A DNA stretch of 64,000 bases from an uncultured Clostridium sp. GTDB taxonomy: Bacteria > Bacillota > Clostridia > TANB77 > CAG-508. The stretch spans positions 1-64,000 of the forward strand of contig CAOKXF010000002.1 of the NCBI GenBank assembly GCA_948473335.1, read 5' to 3'. The notes below the pieces were generated by a model. The model was not told the DNA's origin. It saw only the letters and a program-made list of their open reading frames with translations, and searched no databases. This document shows, piece after piece, positions 50,187 to 59,923 of this stretch. Position numbers and translations under genes: made by a program. Numbering within the stretch: the first letter of the stretch is position 1; each line of letters starts with the position of its first letter.

Positions 50187-50588
50187 TTATTCTCCCTTCA
50201 CTCTATCTTTATTACATATTTCGTTTAATTGTTCTACTGTATTATTTAACAATTCTTTTGGTCTTATTGCTCTATCATCAACATAAAAACCATTTTCTCC
50301 TGGCCAAGGTTTTCCATACATTATTTCATCATATGGTATCTCCCATTTTTCTAACCATTTCATGATTATTTTTGCAGTATTTGCGTTTATTAATCCTAAA
50401 TTTCCATCATATGTTTTCATATTTCTTGAAGTGTATATCAAGATATTAAATCCTTGCTCTTTTAATTCTTTCATTTTATTTACTATTTCTGGAAATGGTA
50501 CTAAATCTTCATATTTTTCTTCTTTTCCTTTTATTGGGCAAATTGTTCCATCTAAATCAAATATATATGTTCCAAATTTATTTATCAT
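50187..50588 (-). CDS. HAD-superfamily phosphatase, capsule-biosynthesis type
   Basis: YIFDLDGTICPIKGKEEKYEDLVPFPEIVNKMKELKEQGFNILIYTSRNMKTYDGNLGLINANTAKIIMKWLEKWEIPYDEI. Confidence 0.88.
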   Translation of the reverse strand: MINKFGTYIFDLDGTICPIKGKEEKYEDLVPFPEIVNKMKELKEQGFNILIYTSRNMKTYDGNLGLINANTAKIIMKWLEKWEIPYDEIMYGKPWPGENGFYVDDRAIRPKELLNNTVEQLNEICNKDRVKGE

Positions 50589-52044
50589 TTTTTAACTCCT
50601 CCAATATTCTAATCGAATTTAATAAAAATCCTAATACTTTTCTTCTATTATCTATGTGTAATGGTAACATTGATAAGAATAATGATAACTCAAATATTCT
50701 AACTATTTTGTAATTGTATCCTTGTTCTTCTAATTTTTGTTTAAATATTTCTACGAATTTAGATGTATCTCTTTTTTCAAATCTTAATTCTAGGGATAAA
50801 TCATTATCTATAACAACATCTACCATATCATAATTAAAAAAGTCATAATCTCCACATATAGAATGTGAAAGCTTTGCTAAGTCATAATATGGATCCATCC
50901 ATAATTCTTCTTCTTTTGTAGCTCCTTTGACATCTATAAACTTTAAAAGTTCTATATCTTTATAGTAAAGCATATTTGAAAAGCATAAATCCCCATGTCC
51001 TATTACTTCTACACAATCAAATTTGTATTTTGAAGTCACTTCCCTATAAATTTTCATATACTCTTCAATAACTTGATTTAATGATTTATATTTAGTATTT
51101 AATTTCACTATTTCCTCTACTTTTTTATATTCCTTCATTTCTTTCAGTTGCTGAAATCTACTTGCAACTTTTACTTCATACAATTCTTTCATGTTTTCAT
51201 AATATCTATTAGGTTCTACTTTCCTTTTTGAACGGTTTGTAATAAAAAACATTATTTTATCTATTAATTGTTTAAAATCTTCTAATGATATTGCCTCATG
51301 TACCCACTGTAATGCCACATCAGGTGCTTTTATCCTCTCCATACTATATGATGCACCTTCTATTGTTTCTACATAATTATATGGTACAACAAACCAACTT
51401 TTCATACTTTCTGGTAAAAGATAAAAATAGTCATGTTCTGCTTTCATTTTCTTTTTATTTGTAGAACTTTTTGTGACTATATATTCATCACTTTGTACAG
51501 AATTAAAATATCTAGCTTCAAATCCTCCTGAAAAAAATTTCAAAAAGTCTGTATATACTGATATATTTTTTAAACATTTATTTGTTCCTATCTCCTTTAT
51601 AGTTGCATATTTATCTGTTATACTTTTTGGTTCTTTTAGATTTTCATTTAATAAAAAATTCTTATATTGTTCAAATGTGTTAAATACTATCATTGTTGGA
51701 TTTTCTTTGTCTACCACCATTGGTTCATTTACATATTGGCATTTATCTAATAGTATTTTAAATCCTTCTTTATCTGTAATAACACTTGATGAAAAATAGT
51801 TTATATATATATTTCTTTCATCATCATACTCTAATAAATTTATTAATTTTCTAACATCTTTGTCTGTTGTTATTTGTATAAATTCTATTTCAATTCCTAT
51901 GTCTAATAAATTTTTTTGTACTATTGTTTTTAATCTTTTTCTTTTGTATATTATATCTCCATAACTATTTAATGCAACTATCTTATTTATTGAAGAATTT
52001 ATTTCATTTCTATTGTCATAGATAAAAAATAGTTTATCGTTCAT
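50578..52044 (-). CDS. Phosphotransferase (APH/choline-kinase-like fold) with N-terminal extension
   Basis: VIGHGDLCFSNMLYYKDIELLKFIDVKGATKEEELWMDPYYDLAKLSHSICGDYDFFNYD (HGDLxxxN and D-x-x-DLAK-like motifs). Confidence 0.78.
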   Translation of the reverse strand: MNDKLFFIYDNRNEINSSINKIVALNSYGDIIYKRKRLKTIVQKNLLDIGIEIEFIQITTDKDVRKLINLLEYDDERNIYINYFSSSVITDKEGFKILLDKCQYVNEPMVVDKENPTMIVFNTFEQYKNFLLNENLKEPKSITDKYATIKEIGTNKCLKNISVYTDFLKFFSGGFEARYFNSVQSDEYIVTKSSTNKKKMKAEHDYFYLLPESMKSWFVVPYNYVETIEGASYSMERIKAPDVALQWVHEAISLEDFKQLIDKIMFFITNRSKRKVEPNRYYENMKELYEVKVASRFQQLKEMKEYKKVEEIVKLNTKYKSLNQVIEEYMKIYREVTSKYKFDCVEVIGHGDLCFSNMLYYKDIELLKFIDVKGATKEEELWMDPYYDLAKLSHSICGDYDFFNYDMVDVVIDNDLSLELRFEKRDTSKFVEIFKQKLEEQGYNYKIVRIFELSLFLSMLPLHIDNRRKVLGFLLNSIRILEELKNDK

Positions 52045-52915
52045 TTTTTTCTCCTTTTTTTATAAATTTTAATGCCATTAATATTACTGCAAATATTGCT
52101 ACCATAATAAATATATTCAAATAGAACACATTTGTATATGTAGTGTTAAAAAGCATAAATGCTCCATCTATATAGTTTGTAAATATTTTTAATCCAAATT
52201 CCATATTAAATAATAATTGTAATGTTAGATATGCTAGTAGATATTCAAAAATCCATATTACTATTGATAAAATTATTAGTGTTGTCCCCCTATATGATAA
52301 CATATTTTTTGCTCTTTTATATACTTTTTTTGTTTCTTCTATTCCTTCTAAATAAATCTTACTTCTTTTACTTACTCCCTTTTCTAATACTAATGTATTA
52401 AAATATTTGTAAGTATTTTCAAATGATGTATATATTAATATTGAAAATATTATAAATGCTATTAATACTATATTTATTGTTGAAAATATATTAAATCCTG
52501 TGGACACTGTTACTAAAATTAGTAATATTAGTGAGTCAAAAAATCTGTCTAACCATATTAATGATAATCCTGCTGAAAAACTCTTTAACTTTTCGCCATA
52601 ACATATCATTTTGTAAAATTCTCCTAGTTTGAATGGTATTATATTGTTTACTAAAGTAGTTTTTATGTATAGTTTTACAAATTTTTTTAATGGCATTTTT
52701 TCTTCAACAAGCAATATATATATTCTAAACATTCGTATTATATGAATAATCAAAAATACCACTAATATTGCTAGTATTATTAATACTTTTTCTACTGTTA
52801 CTCCTCTTATTACTTTTGCTATTTCTACTTCTATTGATAATTTGTATATTATATAAACTATCGAACATACTGAAACTATTTCTATAATTCTTTTTAAATA
52901 TTTCACTTGTTTCAC
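52034..52915 (-). CDS. Lysylphosphatidylglycerol synthase TM-region / UPF0104-type membrane protein
   Basis: PLKKFVKLYIKTTLVNNIIPFKLGEFYKMICYGEKLKSFSAGLSLIWLDRFFDSLILLILV. Confidence 0.8.
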   Translation of the reverse strand: MKQVKYLKRIIEIVSVCSIVYIIYKLSIEVEIAKVIRGVTVEKVLIILAILVVFLIIHIIRMFRIYILLVEEKMPLKKFVKLYIKTTLVNNIIPFKLGEFYKMICYGEKLKSFSAGLSLIWLDRFFDSLILLILVTVSTGFNIFSTINIVLIAFIIFSILIYTSFENTYKYFNTLVLEKGVSKRSKIYLEGIEETKKVYKRAKNMLSYRGTTLIILSIVIWIFEYLLAYLTLQLLFNMEFGLKIFTNYIDGAFMLFNTTYTNVFYLNIFIMVAIFAVILMALKFIKKGEKNER

Positions 52916-52921
52916 TCTTTT

Positions 52922-53722
52922 CTATCTATTGCTTTTTATTATATCTGACTCATAATTTTCTATTTGTTTTTCCCTGTGTTCTTTATTCATAAATCTTTTG
53001 TGTGAAATAATATAACTTCCAAGTAATTTTAACACTTTTGTCGCTTGTTTGAACATTTTTACATTTGATACTTGATCTTCTTCTTTCCATGTTATTGGGA
53101 AGAAATATACATTTTGCTTATAATAGTTTATAGCAAATATCATACAATAATTAAATACTAGATTATCTGGAAATTTTTTATAGTATTTACTTTGTAATGA
53201 TTTTACTTTATACATATTTAAGCCAGAACCCAAATCATATACTCTTTTTCCTATTCCTATTGAAAATAGCATATTATATACTTTATTTCCAAATGTTCTA
53301 AATTTAGAATATCCTGGTAATTTAGAACATTTCATAAATCTTGCCCCTAATAAACTATCATATTTTTGGTAAGTTTTATTTTCTAAAAGTGGTAATAAAT
53401 CTGATATTTCACTTTGATCATCTCCATGCATTACTACTACATAGTCATATCCATTGTTTTCTGCATATTGAAATGCTACTTTATGAGATCCTCCTAATCC
53501 ATAATTATCTTTATTTCTTAATAATGTTACTTTACTCTTAAATTCATTTTCTTTTATATATTCTTTTACTACTTCTTCTCCATTATCAGTGCTTCTATTA
53601 TTTACTATTATTATCTCTGTAATATATTTTTGTACTTCCTCGTTTCTTAATTGATTTAATACTCTTATTATTTGTTTTTCACAATTATACATAGGTATAA
53701 ATAATAATATTTTCTCATCCAT
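52922..53722 (-). CDS. GT2 family glycosyltransferase
   Basis: LLFIPMYNCEKQIIRVLNQL; YDYVVVMHGDDQSEISDLLPLL. Confidence 0.9.
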   Translation of the reverse strand: MDEKILLFIPMYNCEKQIIRVLNQLRNEEVQKYITEIIIVNNRSTDNGEEVVKEYIKENEFKSKVTLLRNKDNYGLGGSHKVAFQYAENNGYDYVVVMHGDDQSEISDLLPLLENKTYQKYDSLLGARFMKCSKLPGYSKFRTFGNKVYNMLFSIGIGKRVYDLGSGLNMYKVKSLQSKYYKKFPDNLVFNYCMIFAINYYKQNVYFFPITWKEEDQVSNVKMFKQATKVLKLLGSYIISHKRFMNKEHREKQIENYESDIIKSNR

Positions 53723-53754
53723 TTGAATTTCCTCTTTCTTAATTCTTTTCTATT

Positions 53755-54903
53755 TCACTTGTCTATATCTAATAATTTAATAATTTCCTCAATTATTTCA
53801 TTATTATCATATTTTTCTATATTTTCTATATATTTAACATTACTTTTACTTTCTAATAATTCTTTTAATCCTTCATATATTCCTTGTTCAGTATTCTTAA
53901 ATATTTTACTTGCTTGATATCCTTGTATTGTTTCTTTTGCTGATGTATCTGTTATTAATATTCTCTTTCCTAATATTTGTGCTTCTAATAATACCATTGG
54001 ATATCCTTCATAATTTGATAATAATGCAAAATAGCTTGCTCGCTTTATATATGGATATGGATTTTCTCTTGCTCCTAATAATTTTATTGTTTCTTGGCAG
54101 TGCTCTTCTTGTATTATTCCTTCTAACTTTTCTCTTTCTGGTCCTTCTCCTATTACATATATGTTGTGCATTATTCCTTCTTTTATTAATTTAGAATGTA
54201 CTCTTATTAATCTATCTATTCCTTTCTGTTGTACTAATCTTGCTACTGTTACTATATTTGTTTCTCCTTCTTTTAACTCTTTTGCTTGTCCTTCTTGTGA
54301 TTTTTCTATTATTTTTTTGCTATCGATATAATTATATATTACAATTTTTTCAGATTTATTTTTATATTGTTTTGTAAATTTTTCCAAATTATCTCTGCTT
54401 ACAAATATTAGTTTCTTAAATTTTTTATATATTTTCTCATCTAATATTTTCTTTATGTTTGCTTTTATTCCTCTTCCATATACTTTTGATATATCATTAT
54501 GTATCCATGCTATTTTTTTATCTTTTTCTTTTCCTTCCGCAAATATTCTTGTTATTGGTCCTTCTAAAAATGCTACTTCTACATCATATTGATTTTTTAT
54601 ATATTTTTTATATATTCTACCTTTAGTAATTAAAATCTTTATTGGTATAATAACCTTTTTTTGTATATTTGTCAATTCTTTGTATTGTTTGTCATATATA
54701 CTTTCTAGTTTTACTTTATCATTTAATTGTTTTTCTAATTCTCCTTTTGCATATATTGTAAATATTGTAATTTCACATTCTTTTTCCTCACATATTTTAT
54801 TTGCTATATCTACTAGTACTCTTTCTGCTCCTCCTAACGTTAGACCTGTTATTCCAAATACTATTTTCTTCATCTTGGAGTTTTCCTTTCCGTTTTTATA
54901 CAC
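53755..54903 (-). CDS. GT4 family glycosyltransferase
   Basis: GITGLTLGGAERVLVDIANKI; ALLSNYEGYPMVLLEAQILGKRILITDTSAKETI. Confidence 0.93.
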   Translation of the reverse strand: MYKNGKENSKMKKIVFGITGLTLGGAERVLVDIANKICEEKECEITIFTIYAKGELEKQLNDKVKLESIYDKQYKELTNIQKKVIIPIKILITKGRIYKKYIKNQYDVEVAFLEGPITRIFAEGKEKDKKIAWIHNDISKVYGRGIKANIKKILDEKIYKKFKKLIFVSRDNLEKFTKQYKNKSEKIVIYNYIDSKKIIEKSQEGQAKELKEGETNIVTVARLVQQKGIDRLIRVHSKLIKEGIMHNIYVIGEGPEREKLEGIIQEEHCQETIKLLGARENPYPYIKRASYFALLSNYEGYPMVLLEAQILGKRILITDTSAKETIQGYQASKIFKNTEQGIYEGLKELLESKSNVKYIENIEKYDNNEIIEEIIKLLDIDK

Positions 54904-55016
54904 TCTAATTTATTTTTGCGTGCTCATTATATCATATGGTATTTTAAAAAACAATGCTTTTTTGAACTTGCTTTTTTGAAGCTAATTCATTATTTGCATT
55001 GTTTTTAATATATTTT

Positions 55017-55958
55017 TTATTTGTTTAGTTTTCTTATTTCTTCTTCTTTTAACCCTGTTACTTTTGCTATTTGTTCTATTGGCATATTTATTTTTATAAG
55101 TTCTTTTGCTATTTCTTTTTGTTTTTTCTTTTCGCCTGTTTTTATTCCTTCTTTTTTACCCTCTTTTTTACCCTCTTTTTTACCTTCTTCTTTACCTTCC
55201 TTTTTACCTTCTTCTATTCCTTTTTTTATGCCTTCCTCTCTTCCTTCTTCCATTGCTTGCTCTTTATATACTTCTTGATCCATTAAAAATAATGTTCTTG
55301 AAAGTACCATATATTGAAAATCTGGGTCATCACTTAAATCTGCTAGTTCTTCTCTTGCTTGATCTAAAAATCTATTATCTGACATTTTCTCATTTACCTC
55401 CTTATTATCTGGATCTTCTATAAATTTAAGCCATAATGCAAGTTCATCTTTTAGTATTTCATCATTTTTTATTTTTGGGATTTCTAATATGTGCATTTCT
55501 ATATCTTCTGTTATTATCTTTGTATTATATTCTTGCTCTCTTAAATTCCATATAGTATGATATTTTTCTATCTCTTCTAACTCTTTTACATTATAGTCTA
55601 CTATTAATATTGATATCGTTGGTTTTAGCTTATCATACTGTTCTCCTTTTCCTACTTTGTTCTGATACATTGATGCCCAATAGAATAACATTCTTTTTTC
55701 CATATATTTGTGTAGAGATACTTGAAGTTCTATATTACATTCTTCTCCATCATTAAATTTTGCCCTTATATCTAATCTTCCTATTTTTGAATCTTTTCTA
55801 TTTCCTAACATCCTCTTATTTACATCTATGTCTATGTTATATATTTCTTTTTGTAATATCAAAGATAACAAATGTTGCGTTATTGCACTATTCTTTTGTC
55901 TTCCAAATAATTCTTGAAATACTATATCGTCTTTTAAATTTAACAATTTATTTTCCAA
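55017..55958 (-). CDS. Rpn family / PD-(D/E)XK nuclease-transposase-like protein with charged C-terminal repeats
   Basis: LLNLKDDIVFQELFGRQKNSAITQHLLSLIL...RKDSKIGRLDIRAKFNDGEECNIELQVSLHKYMEKRMLFYWASMYQNKV; AGGAGGTG RBS suggests a TTG start at 55958 rather than ATG 56021. Confidence 0.85.
   Translation of the reverse strand: MENKLLNLKDDIVFQELFGRQKNSAITQHLLSLILQKEIYNIDIDVNKRMLGNRKDSKIGRLDIRAKFNDGEECNIELQVSLHKYMEKRMLFYWASMYQNKVGKGEQYDKLKPTISILIVDYNVKELEEIEKYHTIWNLREQEYNTKIITEDIEMHILEIPKIKNDEILKDELALWLKFIEDPDNKEVNEKMSDNRFLDQAREELADLSDDPDFQYMVLSRTLFLMDQEVYKEQAMEEGREEGIKKGIEEGKKEGKEEGKKEGKKEGKKEGIKTGEKKKQKEIAKELIKINMPIEQIAKVTGLKEEEIRKLNK
55140..55260 (-). repeat. Low-complexity coding repeat (KKEGKEEGKKEG...)
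   Basis: Repeated accctctttttt/ttaccttc units encode GIEEGKKEGKEEGKKEGKKEGKKEG. Confidence 0.85.
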
Positions 55959-56201
55959 TCCTAGTTTCTCACCTCCTGTCGTACATTTTTTTGCAAATTT
56001 TGATTCTTTTTCGATTTTCACTTTTGCTTAAAAAGTACGTGCAAAAGATTGATTTAATTTTCTTGAAATAAATTTTTTTGAATTTTTGAATTAAAATTGC
56101 ATTTGTATTTTATTATCTTATTTTCTTTTTGTCAAGTGCTTTTTGCAATTTTATGTAACTTTGTTTTGATAAATTCTCATAGTGTTTTCTATATAATGAA
56201 A

Positions 56202-56235
56202 ATAGGATTGACAATTCTCATTATCAACCCTATTT
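56202..56235. terminator. Hairpin downstream of thrS
   Basis: aataggattga / tcaaccctatt, one mismatch. Confidence 0.6.
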
Positions 56236-56270
56236 AAAAAATTTTATGCTCTCTTTCTATTATTAAAAAT

Positions 56271-58181
56271 TTATATCTTATAACTTTTAACTTCTTCTTG
56301 TATTTTTTCAGTAAATTTATCTATACTCATTGTTCCAATATCTCCATCTTTTCTTGAGCGAACTCCTATACTTTGATTTTCTACTTCTTTGTCTCCTACT
56401 ACTAACATATATGGAACCTTTTCAAGTTGTGCTTCACGTATTTTATATCCTATTTTCTCATTTCTTTCATCTATTTCTATTCTTAATCCTACTTTTTCAA
56501 GTTCTTCTTTTAATTTATTTGTATATTCTAGATGTTTTTCTGATATTGGTAATATTTTTGCTTGTACTGGTGCAAGCCATACTGGAAATGCTCCTGCAAA
56601 ATGTTCTGTTATTATTCCTATAAATCTTTCTATACTTCCAAATATTACTCTATGTAGCATTACTGGTCTATGTTTTTCTCCATCTTCTCCTATATATGTT
56701 AAATCAAATCTCTCTGGCATTTGGAAGTCTAATTGTATAGTTCCACATTGCCAATCTCTTCCTAAACAGTCTTTTATGTGGAAGTCTATCTTAGGTCCAT
56801 AAAATGCGCCATCACCTTCATTTAGTACATATTCTTTTCCTAAATCTTTTAGTACTTTTGCTAATGCTCCTTCTGCTGTTTCCCATAATTCATCTGATCC
56901 CATTGAATCTTCTGGTCTTGTCGATAATTCTATTGTATATTCAAATCCAAATTTACTATATACTTGGTCTACTAAGTTTATTACTCCTTGTATTTCTTGT
57001 TCTATTTGTTCTGGTAAACAGAATATGTGTGCATCATCTTGTGTAAAACATCTTACTCTAAATAATCCGTTTAATTCTCCTGATTTTTCATGTCTATGGA
57101 CTAATCCTAATTCTCCTGCTCTTATTGGTAATTCTTTATATGAATGCATTTTGCTCTTATATACTATCATTCCACCTGGACAGTTCATTGGTTTTATTCC
57201 AAAATCCACATCATCTATTTTTGTTGTATACATATTCTCTTTATAATGGTCCCAATGTCCTGAACGATGCCATAATTCTTCATTTAATATTATTGGGGTT
57301 TTTATTTCCACATATCCATTTTCTTTATGTATTTTTCTCCAATAATCTTCTAATATGTTTCTTAATACCATTCCTTTTGGTAAGAAAAATGGAAAACCTG
57401 GTCCTTCTGGCGCTATCATAAATAGTTCTAATTCTTTTCCTAATTTTTTATGGTCTCTCTTTTTTGCTTCTTCCAATAGTTGTATATATTCTTCTAATTG
57501 GCTTGCTTTAGGATATGATATTCCATATATTCTTTGTAGCATTTTATTGTTTTCATTTCCTCTCCAATATGCTCCTGATGATGTTAATAGCTTTATTGCT
57601 TTTACTTTACCTGTACTCATTAGATGTGGTCCTGCACATAAATCTGTGAATTCTCCTTGCTTATAGAATGATATTTCTTCACCTTCTGGTAATTCTTCTA
57701 TTAGTTCTACTTTATATGGTTCTTCTTTTTCTTGCATGAATTTTATTGCTTCTTCTTTAGACAATGTAAATTTTTCTATTTCTAAATCTTCTTTTATTAT
57801 TTTTTTCATTTCTTCTTCTATTTTTGCTCTATCTTCATCTGTAAATGTTTTCTCTGTATCAAAATCATAGTAAAATCCATTTTCTATTGATGGTCCTATT
57901 GTTAATTTTACATTTGGAAATATTCTTTTTATTGCTTGTGCCATTATATGTGACGTTGTATGCCAATATGCCTTTTTTCCTTCAATTGAACTTTCAAATG
58001 TATGTATGTTTAATTTACAGTCTTTCATTACCTCATATCTTAAATCTCTTATTTCTCCATCTACTTCTCCACATGTTGCTACTCTTGCTAACCCTTCACT
58101 TATTTTTTTTGCTATTTCTATTATACTGCTTCCCTTTTCTACTTCTAATACTGCTCCATCCTTTAATGTTACTTTTATCAT
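56271..58181 (-). CDS. thrS: Threonine-tRNA ligase
   Basis: TGS domain; AYWHTTSHIMAQAIKRIFPNVKLTIGPSIENGFYYDFD; MNCPGGMIVYKSKMHSYKELPIRAGELGLVHRHEKSGELNGLFRVRCFTQDDAHIFC. Confidence 0.98.
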   Translation of the reverse strand: MIKVTLKDGAVLEVEKGSSIIEIAKKISEGLARVATCGEVDGEIRDLRYEVMKDCKLNIHTFESSIEGKKAYWHTTSHIMAQAIKRIFPNVKLTIGPSIENGFYYDFDTEKTFTDEDRAKIEEEMKKIIKEDLEIEKFTLSKEEAIKFMQEKEEPYKVELIEELPEGEEISFYKQGEFTDLCAGPHLMSTGKVKAIKLLTSSGAYWRGNENNKMLQRIYGISYPKASQLEEYIQLLEEAKKRDHKKLGKELELFMIAPEGPGFPFFLPKGMVLRNILEDYWRKIHKENGYVEIKTPIILNEELWHRSGHWDHYKENMYTTKIDDVDFGIKPMNCPGGMIVYKSKMHSYKELPIRAGELGLVHRHEKSGELNGLFRVRCFTQDDAHIFCLPEQIEQEIQGVINLVDQVYSKFGFEYTIELSTRPEDSMGSDELWETAEGALAKVLKDLGKEYVLNEGDGAFYGPKIDFHIKDCLGRDWQCGTIQLDFQMPERFDLTYIGEDGEKHRPVMLHRVIFGSIERFIGIITEHFAGAFPVWLAPVQAKILPISEKHLEYTNKLKEELEKVGLRIEIDERNEKIGYKIREAQLEKVPYMLVVGDKEVENQSIGVRSRKDGDIGTMSIDKFTEKIQEEVKSYKI

Positions 58182-58204
58182 TATTCATTCCTCCTTTTTT
58201 GTTT

Positions 58205-58450
58205 TGATAAATACAAAAACACTCCTACAGATATTTTCGTATTTATACCTATAGGAGTGCTATTTTATTTGATATTTTTTAGCACGGTTCCATCCTAATT
58301 TTTTCCTTAATTTAGATTATAACGTATCTTTACGTCTAGCTTGTTTTCACTAGAAACTTTAAGAGATAGTTTTTCAAATATGTTTTCTTAGAATAATTCT
58401 CAGCTACTATTATTCCTCTCTTTTAGTAACCTTTATTTTACTTTTTCTCT
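58205..58450 (-). ncRNA. T-box leader of thrS
   Basis: Minus strand T-box AGGATGGAACCGTGCT (58281-58296); antiterminator pairing AGGA/TCCT and GTGCT/AGCAC; competing terminator cactccta/taggagtg (58220-58259) before thrS. 5' limit approximate. Confidence 0.9.
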
Positions 58451-58525
58451 TATTTGTCTTTATTATATTATTTTCTTACATTCTTAGTTTACTACTTTTT
58501 TTCTTTTATGTCAAGATTATTTCTC

Positions 58526-59791
58526 TTATTTCATTTCTGCTTCTATGTTTAATAATCTATTATATTTAGCAACTCTGTCTGTTCTACATGGTGCTCCTGT
58601 TTTTATTTGTCCTGAATTTACTGCTACTGATAAATCTGCTATTGTTCTATCTTCTGTTTCTCCTGATCTGTGAGATATTATCGTTTTGTATCCATTTTTG
58701 TGTGCTATATCTATGCAGTCTAATGTTTCTGTTAATGTTCCTATTTGATTTGGCTTTATTAATATTGCATTTGCTACCTTTTCCGCTATTCCTCTTTGTA
58801 ATCTATATGAATTTGTTACAAATAAGTCATCTCCTACAAGCTGTACTTTATCTCCTAGTTCTTGTGTTAATTTTTTCCAAGTTTCCCAGTCTTCTTCTGC
58901 TAGTCCATCTTCTATTGATGCTATTGGATATTTTTCTGTTAATTCTATTAAATAGTTTACCATTTCTTCTTTTGTTTTATATTCCTTTGTTTTCCAAAAA
59001 TAATATCCATCTTTTCCTATCTTTTTTGCCTCTTCATACATTTCTGTACTTGCTACATCTAATCCTATTACTATGTCTTTTTTTGGTTCGTATCCTGCTC
59101 TTACTACTGCTTCTAATATTAGCTCTATTGCTTGTTCTTCATTTTCTAAATTAGGTGCAAATCCACCTTCATCTCCTACTGCTACTGAATATCCTTTTTC
59201 TTTTAATACCTTTTTTAAGTTGTGATATACTTCTACTCCTGTTTGTAATCTTTCTTTAAATGTTTTTTCTCCTACTGGCATTATCATAAATTCTTGTATA
59301 CTTAGATTATTGTCTGAATGTTTTCCTCCATTTAATATATTCATCATTGGTATTGGTAATTGATGTGCATTTACTCCTCCTATATAATTATATAGACTTA
59401 GTCCTAGTGAATCTGCTGCTGCTTTTGCTACTGCTAGAGATACTCCTAATGTTGCATTTGCACCTATCTTAGATTTGTTCTCTGTGCCATCTATATTTAA
59501 TAATAGTTGGTCTATTTCTCTTTGATTATATACATTCATTCCCCTTATCTTTTTTGCTATTTTTTCATTTACATTGTTTACTGCTTTCTTGACTCCTTTT
59601 CCTAAATATCTATCCATTTCTTCATCTCTTAATTCTATTGCTTCAAAACTTCCCGTCGATGCTCCTGATGGTACTATTGCTCTTCCATAAAATCCTCCTT
59701 CTGTTATTACTTCTACTTGTACTGTTGGATTTCCTCTCGAGTCTAGTACTTCTAATGCTCTTATATCTTCTATTCCTAAGTAATCTCTCAT
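58526..59791 (-). CDS. eno: Enolase
   Basis: [70 protein letters not shown]. Confidence 0.98.
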   Translation of the reverse strand: MRDYLGIEDIRALEVLDSRGNPTVQVEVITEGGFYGRAIVPSGASTGSFEAIELRDEEMDRYLGKGVKKAVNNVNEKIAKKIRGMNVYNQREIDQLLLNIDGTENKSKIGANATLGVSLAVAKAAADSLGLSLYNYIGGVNAHQLPIPMMNILNGGKHSDNNLSIQEFMIMPVGEKTFKERLQTGVEVYHNLKKVLKEKGYSVAVGDEGGFAPNLENEEQAIELILEAVVRAGYEPKKDIVIGLDVASTEMYEEAKKIGKDGYYFWKTKEYKTKEEMVNYLIELTEKYPIASIEDGLAEEDWETWKKLTQELGDKVQLVGDDLFVTNSYRLQRGIAEKVANAILIKPNQIGTLTETLDCIDIAHKNGYKTIISHRSGETEDRTIADLSVAVNSGQIKTGAPCRTDRVAKYNRLLNIEAEMK

Positions 59792-59923
59792 TTTTTTAAT
59801 ACCTCCTTGAGACTTTTTAGAAAATGTTACTCTCTTTGCATTTTCTTTTCCTCTTTTGGTATTTTATCCCTTTTTTTGTTTTCTTATACTTTTAATTTGT
59901 TATTTGGAAAAAGTAATTGAGTA

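Noticed and set aside
38083-54903. Antimicrobial or defence island interpretation of the large same-strand cluster
   Set aside because: Gene content is glycosyltransferases, ABC polysaccharide export and sugar-activation enzymes; no nuclease/helicase/TIR/RT-type effectors seen.
55140-55260. Possible CRISPR-like or intergenic tandem repeat
   Set aside because: Repeats are short, in frame and encode the KKEG-rich C-terminus of the Rpn-like protein; no spacers.
55017-56021. Complete insertion sequence
   Set aside because: Protein is Rpn/PD-(D/E)XK-like but I found no flanking inverted repeats or target duplications.
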